Source of the DNA: Frankia alni ACN14a
Lineage (GTDB): Bacteria; Actinomycetota; Actinomycetes; Frankiales; Frankiaceae
Reading direction: 5' to 3'
NCBI RefSeq assembly: GCF_000058485.1
Contig: NC_008278.1
Span: forward strand, 486,962 to 550,961
Length of the DNA: 64,000 nt
Position numbers and translations under genes: made by a program. This document shows positions 35,597-43,566 of this stretch, piece by piece (position 1 is the first letter of the stretch; each line of letters opens with the position of its first letter). Below the pieces are notes generated by a model. That model did not search any database and was not told where the DNA came from. It worked only from the letters and a program-made list of their open reading frames with translations.

Positions 35597-37237
35597 ATGG
35601 GCCGGTTCGATCTGGTGGAGCAGCCGTGGATACCGGTGATGGCTGAGGGAGAGCGCGTCGAGGTCGGGATTCGCCGGGCGCTCGTCGAGGCGCACCTGTT
35701 CGATGGTTTCGCGGTGGACGATCCCCTTGAGGTTGTGGCCGTACTGCGTCAGGTGCTCCTGCCAGTGCTGATCGATGCCTGTGGAGCGCCGAGGGACCGG
35801 GAGGAGTGGTCGTCGTGGTGGGAAGACGGCGAGTTCTGCGATGAGCGGCTTAAGCAGCTTGGTAAGTACTTCAAGCACCACGCTGTAGATTGTTTCGACT
35901 TGTTCCATCCCGAGCGGCCGTTTGCGCAGGTGGCGGGGCTGCGGACCGCGAAGGGTGAGACGAAGCCGGTATCGCTGCTGATTCCTCGGCTCGCGGCTGG
36001 GAACAACGTGCCACTGTTCAGCGCCCGGGCGGAGAGCGATCCGCCTGCTCTGACCCCGGCGCGGGCGGCGCGGGCCCTGCTGTCGGTGCACTGCTGGGAC
36101 ACTGCGGCCATCAAGTCGGGTGCGGTCGACGACCCGGCGGTGAAAGCGGGTAAGACCACCGGGAACCCCACCGGGCCGGTCGGCCAGCTGGGCGTGATCG
36201 TTCCGTTCGGCGCTACCCTCTTTCACACGCTGTTGCTGAACCTGCCGATCCTGCCGCAGGGCGTGAACCCAGGTGATCGGCCGCAGTGGCGGGCGGAGGC
36301 GGCTGCTGGGCCTGGCTGGAGTTCCCGTGGCGCGCGCGGCCTGCTCGATCTGCTGACCTGGCAGGCGCGGCGGGTGCGGCTGGTTGCCGAGCTGGAGGAT
36401 GCGGCTCCCGGTGGGGTGGTGGTGCGGCAGGTGGTGCTGGCCGCGGGTGATCGGCTGAGGGGGTCGGCGCATGAGGTGGAGCCGCACACGGCTTGGCGGC
36501 AGGTCGACAAGCCGAAGTCGGACGAACCTCCGCAGCGGCCGGTGCGCCACCAGCCGGGCCGGTCCGCCTGGCGGGGTCTGGAGGCGCTGCTGGCCACGTC
36601 GTCGCCGACGAGCGACCGCGTCTCCTCGTCGGCGCTGCTGACGCAACTCGCTGCGCTGCGGCTGGACGAGTACGTAGCCGAGGATCTGCCGCTGCGCGTG
36701 CTCACTGTCGGGGTTCGTTACGGCAACCAGTCCGCGGTCATCGAGGACGTGATGAGCGACGAGATCCCGCTGCCGGTCACGGCGTTGACGGAGAATACCG
36801 AGGTCCGTGACGTCGTGTTGACGGTGGCCCGGCAGGCGGAGGATCTGCGGATCGCGGCGAACCGGCTGGGCGACGATCTACGGGCCGCGGTGGGCGCGGA
36901 CAAGCTGCCCTGGGACCGGGGCCAGCGGCTCGGGGATGTACTTGTCCACCTGCTCACCCCGACGGTCCGCCGGCTGCTGGCCGGGTTGGCGCTGCATCCC
37001 GGAGACGCCGACGGTGCCGAGCAGGCATGGCGGATCGTTGCCCGCAGGCTGGCCTGGGAGGTCGCCGATCCAGTCCTGTCCGCGGCCGAGCCCGCCACCT
37101 TCCTCGGCCGGGAACCCGAGCAGCGCTTCGGCCCTCGCCTGGCGAATGCCGAGGCATCGTTCCGCCGCTCCCTGAACAACATCCTCGGCCGGCCGGTGAC
37201 CACTCAGGGCCGGCCGAACGGCGAAGCGGCGGCCTGA
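35597..37237 (+). CDS. cse1: Cascade large subunit Cse1 (CasA/Cas8e)
   Basis: 546-residue type I-E Cascade subunit that recognises the PAM and helps recruit Cas3. The N-terminus MGRFDLVEQPWIPVMAEGER is diagnostic (usual form FNLIDEPWIPV). The ATG has GGGGGAGGGCGG directly upstream. The domain order is the large N-terminal globular domain followed by a C-terminal helical bundle (about residues 390-530, e.g. LPWDRGQRLGDVLVHLLTP). It begins the compact Cascade block and is followed 29 bases later by cse2. Length is normal for the family. Confidence 0.96.
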   Translation: MGRFDLVEQPWIPVMAEGERVEVGIRRALVEAHLFDGFAVDDPLEVVAVLRQVLLPVLIDACGAPRDREEWSSWWEDGEFCDERLKQLGKYFKHHAVDCFDLFHPERPFAQVAGLRTAKGETKPVSLLIPRLAAGNNVPLFSARAESDPPALTPARAARALLSVHCWDTAAIKSGAVDDPAVKAGKTTGNPTGPVGQLGVIVPFGATLFHTLLLNLPILPQGVNPGDRPQWRAEAAAGPGWSSRGARGLLDLLTWQARRVRLVAELEDAAPGGVVVRQVVLAAGDRLRGSAHEVEPHTAWRQVDKPKSDEPPQRPVRHQPGRSAWRGLEALLATSSPTSDRVSSSALLTQLAALRLDEYVAEDLPLRVLTVGVRYGNQSAVIEDVMSDEIPLPVTALTENTEVRDVVLTVARQAEDLRIAANRLGDDLRAAVGADKLPWDRGQRLGDVLVHLLTPTVRRLLAGLALHPGDADGAEQAWRIVARRLAWEVADPVLSAAEPATFLGREPEQRFGPRLANAEASFRRSLNNILGRPVTTQGRPNGEAAA

Positions 37238-37266
37238 CAGCCCTTTCACGGACGGGGAACATCTCC

Positions 37267-37869
37267 ATGACCACGGAAACGGACACCACAACTACAGCGG
37301 CGCGATCCGCCGACACGAATCGGGAAAAGCGGCCCTTCTTTTGGGAGCGTGAACATCGGGCGGACCTGCCCGATGGCGCGGATCTGGCCGCGTTGCGGCG
37401 CGGTGTCGGCCGCGAGCCGGGCAGCGTTCCGCAGATGTGGCGGTACTACACCACCCTGCAGGCCGACGGCCATCTCACCACGCGGCTGCGTGCGGAGCAT
37501 GCCGCCCTCACGTTGTTCGCCATCCATCAGCAGTCGCTGCCACGTTCCGCCCATGAGCTGGGAAGCGGTCTGGGGACGGCGGTGAAGGAGCTTCGTGCGA
37601 GCGGGAAGTTCAGCCCGGATGCTGTCGACCGCCGGTTCGGGACCGCCGCGACCGCAACCTCGTTGAGTGAGGCGAGCTATCACCTGCGCGGGCTTGTCCG
37701 TCAGCTTCGGCAGATCCAGCGGCCACTCGACTACACCGCCCTGTTCTGGGACCTCGTCACCTGGCAGAACCCGGCCCGCCTCGGCCAGGTCCGCCGGCGT
37801 TGGGCGGCTCAGTACTTCCTGAACCGCGACAGTGAGGGCGCGGCCTCCGCGTCCGCATCTCGACGGTGA
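37267..37869 (+). CDS. cse2: Cascade small subunit Cse2 (CasB)
   Basis: 200-residue all-helical small subunit of type I-E Cascade, present in two copies along the backbone in known complexes. Recognisable segments are FFWEREHRADLPDGADLAAL-RRGVGREPGSVPQMW near the start and LDYTALFWDLVTWQNPARLG near the end, the latter close to the usual DLxxW element. ATG 37267 is preceded by a GGACGGGGA element. It lies 29 bases after cse1 and 69 before cas7. Confidence 0.94.
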   Translation: MTTETDTTTTAARSADTNREKRPFFWEREHRADLPDGADLAALRRGVGREPGSVPQMWRYYTTLQADGHLTTRLRAEHAALTLFAIHQQSLPRSAHELGSGLGTAVKELRASGKFSPDAVDRRFGTAATATSLSEASYHLRGLVRQLRQIQRPLDYTALFWDLVTWQNPARLGQVRRRWAAQYFLNRDSEGAASASASRR

Positions 37870-37938
37870 CCACCCGCGTTTCGGCCAGGTGGGTCCTGCC
37901 AGTCATCTCCCTGCCCCAGTAGAAAGAGACCTGTTGCA

Positions 37939-39081
37939 ATGCGCTGCTATATTGACGTTCATATCCTCCAGACCGTCCCCCCGTCGAATATCAATCGGGA
38001 TGACGCGGGCACGCCGAAACAGGCCGTCTACGGTGGGGTGAAGCGGGCCCGGGTGTCGTCGCAGGCGTGGAAGCGGGCCACCCGCACCGCCTTCGCCGAC
38101 CAGATCGACCAGGCGCAACTGGGATCCCGCACGAAGAAGATTTCGGCGTTGCTGGCCGAGCGGCTCACCGCCCGCGGGAAGCTCGACCCCGAGGCCAGCA
38201 CTCGGGTCGCGACGAGCCTGCTCGCGGACCTGGGAATCAAGCCGGGGAAGAAGGCGGCGGAAACCGCCTACCTGCTGTTCTTTGGTCGACCGCAGCTCGA
38301 GCGGCTCATCGACCGGATCGAGCCGGACCTGCCGCGTCTGATCGGCCTGGACGACACGGAACTCACCGCGGCCCTCAAGAACGTGTCCGTGAAGGAGGTG
38401 TTGGGCGCGGGTCATCCGATCGACGTCGCGCTGTTCGGGCGGATGGTGGCCGACTTGCCGGCGCTGAACGTCGACGCGGCCACTCAGGTCGCGCACGCTC
38501 TGTCGACCCATGCGGCGGAGGTCGAGTTCGACTACTACACCGCGGTGGATGACGAGAACCCGAAGGAGGACACCGGCGCGGGAATGATCGGAACGGTCGA
38601 GTTCCAGTCGGCGACCCTGTACCGGTTCGCGACCGTCGGTCTGCACCAGCTTGTCGAGAACCTCGGCGGGGACACGGAGGCTGCGGTCGAGGCGCTGCGA
38701 GTCTTCCTCACCGCGTTCACCACCTCGATGCCGACCGGGCACGAGAACTCCTTCGCGCACCGGACCACCCCGAACCTGCTGACCGTCGCCGTGCGCGGTG
38801 ATCAGCCGGTGAATCTGGTCTCGGCGTTCGAGCAGCCCGTCCGCGCCCAGCAGAAGGGCGTGCTTGATGGATCGATCGACCAGTTCGCCAAGGAGCTGAC
38901 CACCGCGGCAGATCTGTGGGGCCTGCGCCCCGAGCTGATCGCTTCCACGTACCGCACGCCGGGCGATGCCGAACGGGGCAAGGTCCTCACCTCGGCGCTG
39001 GGCCCGTCGGCGCCCCTGACCAAGGTCATTGAGACGGTTGCGGACGCGGCCCGGGCCCGGCTGGCGAGCGCGGCCCGATGA
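37939..39081 (+). CDS. cas7e: Cascade backbone subunit Cas7e (CasC/Cse4)
   Basis: 380-residue backbone subunit that polymerises along the crRNA spacer. The N-terminus IDVHILQTVPPSNINRDDAG and QAVYGGVKRARVSSQAWKRA match the Cas7e RRM core (usual form RxRISSQAxKR), with the thumb region following. ATG 37939 has AGAAAGAGA upstream. The stop overlaps the start of cas5e in an ATGA tetranucleotide (39078-39081), indicating translational coupling. Confidence 0.97.
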   Translation: MRCYIDVHILQTVPPSNINRDDAGTPKQAVYGGVKRARVSSQAWKRATRTAFADQIDQAQLGSRTKKISALLAERLTARGKLDPEASTRVATSLLADLGIKPGKKAAETAYLLFFGRPQLERLIDRIEPDLPRLIGLDDTELTAALKNVSVKEVLGAGHPIDVALFGRMVADLPALNVDAATQVAHALSTHAAEVEFDYYTAVDDENPKEDTGAGMIGTVEFQSATLYRFATVGLHQLVENLGGDTEAAVEALRVFLTAFTTSMPTGHENSFAHRTTPNLLTVAVRGDQPVNLVSAFEQPVRAQQKGVLDGSIDQFAKELTTAADLWGLRPELIASTYRTPGDAERGKVLTSALGPSAPLTKVIETVADAARARLASAAR

Positions 39082-39905
39082 CCGGCGCCGACTCTCGCTG
39101 CCTGGTGCTCCGGCTGGCGGGGCCGGTGCAGTCATGGGGCGGCGGCAGCATGTTCAACCGCCGGGAGACGCTGACCGAGCCGACCAAGAGCGGCCTGATC
39201 GGCCTGCTCGCTGCAGCCGAGGGCCGCCGCCGTGCCGATCCGATCGAGGACCTGCTCGCCCTCACCTTCGGGGTGCGCACTGACCAGCCCGGCACCCTGC
39301 TACGCGACTACCACACCGTGAGTGACTATCGGGGCCGTCCACTACCGTCTGCGGCGGTCACCGCCAAGGGGCTGCAGAAGCTCACATCCCCGGCGAAGTA
39401 CACCCACGTCACGGAACGCTTCTACCTCCAGGACGCCGTGTTCGTGGTCGCGGTCGCCGCACCCGAGCCGGTGCTGACCACGCTTGTCGACGCGATCCGC
39501 GCCCCGGCGTTCCCCCTCGCGCTCGGCCGCCGTTCCTGCCCGCCCACCCAACCACTGCTGCTCACCCCAGACGACGAATCCGGCCGGCCGCTGTGGCCGG
39601 GAGACGTGGTGGACGTTCTGACCGCGGTGCCTTGGGCCGCGGGCGCCGCCCAGATCGACCGCCTCGCCGCGCTGCGCCGCCAGCCGCGCACCGTCGACCT
39701 GCCGGTCACCGTCGACGACCCGCACGGGGAGGACGTCCGGATGGATCTGCCCACCACCTTCGATCCCCGCACCCGCGCGTTCAGCAGCCGCCGCGTCCAT
39801 CAGACCTGGGTGCACCTGCCGCCCCCGTACGATCTTGTTGACCTCGACGACGACGCCGGCGGCACCGGATCTTCCCATGATCCGTTCGCTTTGCTGGGAT
39901 GGTGA
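39078..39905 (+). CDS. cas5e: Cascade subunit Cas5e (CasD)
   Basis: 275-residue RAMP protein that binds the crRNA 5' handle (ATCTTCC or ATCGTCC here) and caps the Cas7 filament. The N-terminal signature LVLRLAGPVQSWGGGSMFN then RRETLTEPTKSGLIGLLAAA is typical Cas5e. The start overlaps the cas7e stop by four bases and the gene ends seven bases before cas6e. Because the two arrays differ at one handle base, this is one of the proteins that must tolerate both. Confidence 0.96.
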   Translation: MTGADSRCLVLRLAGPVQSWGGGSMFNRRETLTEPTKSGLIGLLAAAEGRRRADPIEDLLALTFGVRTDQPGTLLRDYHTVSDYRGRPLPSAAVTAKGLQKLTSPAKYTHVTERFYLQDAVFVVAVAAPEPVLTTLVDAIRAPAFPLALGRRSCPPTQPLLLTPDDESGRPLWPGDVVDVLTAVPWAAGAAQIDRLAALRRQPRTVDLPVTVDDPHGEDVRMDLPTTFDPRTRAFSSRRVHQTWVHLPPPYDLVDLDDDAGGTGSSHDPFALLGW

Positions 39906-39912
39906 GCCGCCG

Positions 39913-40671
39913 ATGACCTACCTGTCCCGCGTCTGGCTCAACCCGCTGCGCACCGGCGCACAGTCCCTGCTGCGCAACCCCGAGCGGATGCACGCCGCTG
40001 TCCTCGGTGGCCTGACCCGCCAACCTGTCACGGAACGGGTGCTGTGGCGGCTGGAAACAGGCCGGCCGCATCGTGCGGAGGTCCTGATCCTCACCGAGTC
40101 GCGTCCGTCCTGGGAGCATCTGATCGAACAGGCCGGCTGGCCGAACGCCGAGGATCCCCAGGCCCTCGTCCGCGACTACCAGCCGTTGCTGGACCGCATC
40201 CAGGCTGGCCGCGAGTTCGCCTTCCGGCTTCGCGCCAACCCCGTCGCCGCGACCCGCCAGCCCACCAGCCCCTCCGTCGCCCAGAAGGAACGGCTCGCCG
40301 GGCCCCGCCCCCGCGGCGTCCGCGTCGCGCACCGCACCGCCGGCCAGCAACTCGCCTGGTTCACCGACCGCGTCGACCGCTGGGGCTTCACCCCTCTCAC
40401 CACCGAAACGGGCCCCGCCGTCCAGCTCAACGCCCGCGAACGGCTCACCTTCCGCAAAAGACCCCCCGACGGCGGGAACGGCGGGAAGAACAAAGGCCAC
40501 CAGGTCGTCCTCAGCACCGCGACCTTCGACGGTGCGCTGCGCGTCGTCGACCCCGACCTGGCCCGTCGCGCCCTCCTGAGCGGTGTCGGCGCGGCCAAGG
40601 CCTACGGCTGCGGCCTGCTCACCCTCGCCCCGCTCGCGCCTGTCACCACGCCGCCCTCGGAGGGTGGCTGA
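39913..40671 (+). CDS. cas6e: CRISPR RNA endonuclease Cas6e (CasE/Cse3)
   Basis: 252-residue metal-independent endoribonuclease that cuts pre-crRNA at the base of the repeat stem and stays bound to it. The N-terminus MTYLSRVWLNPLRT leads to PERMHAAVLGG with the expected catalytic histidine H27. The C-terminal glycine-rich loop GVGAAKAYGCGLLTLAPL is intact. ATG 39913 follows the cas5e stop by seven bases. The next start (cas1) overlaps the end of this gene closely (two-base gap). Confidence 0.96.
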   Translation: MTYLSRVWLNPLRTGAQSLLRNPERMHAAVLGGLTRQPVTERVLWRLETGRPHRAEVLILTESRPSWEHLIEQAGWPNAEDPQALVRDYQPLLDRIQAGREFAFRLRANPVAATRQPTSPSVAQKERLAGPRPRGVRVAHRTAGQQLAWFTDRVDRWGFTPLTTETGPAVQLNARERLTFRKRPPDGGNGGKNKGHQVVLSTATFDGALRVVDPDLARRALLSGVGAAKAYGCGLLTLAPLAPVTTPPSEGG

Positions 40672-40672
40672 C

Positions 40673-41665
40673 ATGTGGTGGTCATCGGATCCCCTCGACC
40701 TCCACCGCATCGAGGACCGGGTCTCCAGCCTGTACGTCGAGAAATGCCACATCGACCGGGACGACAACGCCGTCGTTCTGATCAACCGTGAACGCACCGT
40801 ACGCGTCCCCGCAGCCTTCGTCGCCACCCTGCTCATCGGCCCTGGTACCCGGGTCACCCACGCCGCCGTCCGCCTGCTCGCCGACTCCGGCACGGCCGTG
40901 TGCTGGGTCGGCGACCGCGGCGTGCGGATGTACGCGGGAGGCCTCGGCCCCAGCCGCGGCTCCGGACTGCTCATGCGGCAGGCCTACCTCGTCACCCGCA
41001 CCCAGCACCGACTAGCCGTCGCTCGCCGCATGTACGGCATGCGCTTCCCCGACGACGACGTCAGCACCGCCACCATGCAGCAGCTCCGCGGCCGGGAGGG
41101 CGCCCGAATCAAGAAGGTCTACCGGGCTCACGCAGAACGGACCGGCGTCTCCTGGAACCGCCGGGTCTACACCCACGGCGACCCCTTCGCCGACGGCGAC
41201 GACATCAACCGCCTGCTCTCCGCGGGGCACAGCTGCCTCTACGGCATCTGCCACGCAGCCATCATCGGCATCGGCGCCAGCCCGGCACTCGGTTTCGTTC
41301 ACACCGGGTCCGCGATCTCCTTTGTTCTGGACATCGCGGACCTCTACAAGGCGGAATACACCATTCCGCTCGCCTTCGATCTGGCCGCGGCCGGAACCGT
41401 CGAGGAACGCGACATCCGCACCGCCTTCCGCGACAAGGTCGCCGACGGTCATCTCATGGGACGGATCGTCCGCGACCTCAAGGACCTGCTTCTCGACGGC
41501 GAACAGGCCGAGACCGGTGATCAGGACGCCCTGCACCTGTGGGACGAACTCGACGGCCAGGTCCCCGGAGGCGTCAACTGGGCCGCCGACTACGCCAACG
41601 GATGGGACGACGCCATCAGCCTCGGCATCGTCGGACCCGACGTCGACGGCCAGACCGACCCCTGA
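40673..41665 (+). CDS. cas1: CRISPR integrase Cas1
   Basis: 330-residue type I-E Cas1, the integrase that inserts new spacers at the leader end together with Cas2. The metal ligands are recognisable at E142 (LRGREGARIKK), H210 (LGFVHTG) and D223 (LDIADLYK), matching the spacing in E. coli Cas1 (141/208/221). ATG 40673 (MWWSSDPLDLHRIEDRVSSL) begins two bases after cas6e. The stop TGA overlaps the cas2 ATG (TGATG). All catalytic residues are present, so adaptation should work. Confidence 0.97.
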   Translation: MWWSSDPLDLHRIEDRVSSLYVEKCHIDRDDNAVVLINRERTVRVPAAFVATLLIGPGTRVTHAAVRLLADSGTAVCWVGDRGVRMYAGGLGPSRGSGLLMRQAYLVTRTQHRLAVARRMYGMRFPDDDVSTATMQQLRGREGARIKKVYRAHAERTGVSWNRRVYTHGDPFADGDDINRLLSAGHSCLYGICHAAIIGIGASPALGFVHTGSAISFVLDIADLYKAEYTIPLAFDLAAAGTVEERDIRTAFRDKVADGHLMGRIVRDLKDLLLDGEQAETGDQDALHLWDELDGQVPGGVNWAADYANGWDDAISLGIVGPDVDGQTDP

Positions 41666-41943
41666 TGACCGTCGTCGTGCTTATTGCGGCCTCCGAAGGG
41701 CTCCGCGGCCATCTCACCCGCTGGATGATCGAGATCGCCGCCGGGGTGTTCGTCGGCAACCCCAGCGCCCGCGTCCGAGACCGCGTGTGGACCCTCCTGG
41801 CCCAACGCATCGGCGAGGGCCAAGCCGTCATGATCGAACCGGCCGACAACGAACAGGGTTGGGCCGTCCGCACCGCCGGCCGCGACCGCGGCTACCCCAT
41901 CGACTACGACGGACTAATCCTTTTCGCCCGCCCTCACCGATAA
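41665..41943 (+). CDS. cas2: CRISPR adaptation protein Cas2e
   Basis: 92-residue Cas2 of the I-E type (CasE-operon form): VVVLIAASEGLRGHLTRWMI then EIAAGVFVGNPSARVRDRVW. The ferredoxin-like fold dimer bridges two Cas1 dimers. The start overlaps the cas1 stop. The stop codon TAA lies only 18 bases before the first repeat of array 2 and falls inside the CACCGATAAAC motif that resembles the array 1 leader. So the array 2 leader overlaps the cas2 3' end. Confidence 0.95.
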   Translation: MTVVVLIAASEGLRGHLTRWMIEIAAGVFVGNPSARVRDRVWTLLAQRIGEGQAVMIEPADNEQGWAVRTAGRDRGYPIDYDGLILFARPHR

Positions 41944-41961
41944 ACCCCCAGATCAGCAAGG

Positions 41962-43514
41962 GTCGTCCCCGCCCGCGCGGGGATCGTCCCGTGCCTCCGT
42001 GAGGTAGACGTGGATGGTGAGCGTCGTCCCCGCCCGCGCGGGGATCGTCCACCATCCCACGCACCCTTGATCCAGCCGGTGGCGTCGTCCCCGCCCGCGC
42101 GGGGATCGTCCGCGCATCCCGGCGGCGCGCAGCCGGTCCAGGTAGTCGTCCCCGCCCGCGCGGGGATCGTCCCCACAGGTCGTCGACCCCGCGGTCCTGG
42201 AGCTCGTCGTCCCCGCCCGCGCGGGGATCGTCCGCTAACGACGTGCACGATCTCCGCCGCGGTGAGGTCGTCCCCGCCCGCGCGGGGATCGTCCGCCCAT
42301 CGCCAGCTTGATTTCCGTGTCGGGGTGGTCGTCCCCGCCCGCGCGGGGATCGTCCCCTGGCCGCGGCGCTGGCCGAGCTGGGGGAGCGGTCGTCCCCGCC
42401 CGCGCGGGGATCGTCCCGTCTCGTAGGCGATCTTCACGTCGCCGTTGTGGTCGTCCCCGCCCGCGCGGGGATCGTCCCCCGCCGACCAGGCGCGACGCGT
42501 GAGGCGACCAGTCGTCCCCGCCCGCGCGGGGATCGTCCGCCCTCCAAACCGGCGCCATGCTCGTCTCGGCGGTCGTCCCCGCCCGCGCGGGGATCGTCCG
42601 ACGGTCACTTCACCCGGCACCGGCGGCGGCCAGTCGTCCCCGCCCGCGCGGGGATCGTCCCTCGACCAACATGCCCATGGCGCGGCCCATCCGGTCGTCC
42701 CCGCCCGCGCGGGGATCGTCCGATTTTGAACGCCGAGACGAAGCTGACGGAGGCGTCGTCCCCGCCCGCGCGGGGATCGTCCTGAACGCGCGAGTCCGCG
42801 GTGGGGTGTTCGTTGGTCGTCCCCGCCCGCGCGGGGATCGTCCTCACGGCCGGAAGCGGGAGATCGCGGTAGAACCGTCGTCCCCGCCCGCGCGGGGATC
42901 GTCCTGCGACTGAGATATCGGAGGATGTTCAGTGACTGTCGTCCCCGCCCGCGCGGGGATCGTCCGTGCTGCTCAATACGACGGGGGCCGCCGAAATAGT
43001 CGTCCCCGCCCGCGCGGGGATCGTCCCTCCTTAGCCGATGTGATCGAAAATTTTGCCCGGTCGTCCCCGCCCGCGCGGGGATCGTCCCGACGTCCGACGA
43101 CGAGCCCGCCCTGAGGGACTGTCGTCCCCGCCCGCGCGGGGATCGTCCGGCCCACGCGGGCAGGAGTCCGCTGGGGCGCCCGTCGTCCCCGCCCGCGCGG
43201 GGATCGTCCTCCGCCGGCTCACCCGGATTGTTCACACCACGCGTCGTCCCCGCCCGCGCGGGGATCGTCCGCCGCAGGTCAGGCCGAGGACGGATTTTCC
43301 GGCGTCGTCCCCGCCCGCGCGGGGATCGTCCCGCCAACTCGCCGGAGTGCGGGTGCACGCCGGGGTCGTCCCCGCCCGCGCGGGGATCGTCCCGTGTGTT
43401 CGATACGGTGGTGGGGTGCTGGTGGGTCGTCCCCGCCCGCGCGGGGATCGTCCCCTGCCGACCGGTCACGAACCCGTCGTCCCCGAGTCGTCCCCGCCCG
43501 CGCGGGGATCGTCC
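41962..43514 (+). CRISPR. CRISPR array 2, type I-E, 26 repeats
   Basis: 26 repeats of 28 bases and 25 spacers of 33 bases, strictly 61-base period. The repeats are identical to array 1 except at position 25 (tail ATCGTCC instead of ATCTTCC), and the change is fixed in all copies. The leader side is cas2: GATCAGCAAGG abuts the first repeat as in array 1. The last spacer (43454-43486) contains the first ten bases of a repeat (GTCGTCCCCG, 43476-43485). An ISL3 element begins about 52 bases after the last repeat, so the distal end may have been truncated. Confidence 0.99.
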
Positions 43515-43566
43515 GGACTCTGGGGTGCGATCCAGGAGCTGTCGGCGACTCCTGAAAACTGGATCT

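Noticed and set aside
26142..43514. Self-targeting spacers against genes in this window
   Set aside because: By eye I found no spacer matching another part of the window, but I could not check all 118 systematically. An all-against-all spacer search would settle it.
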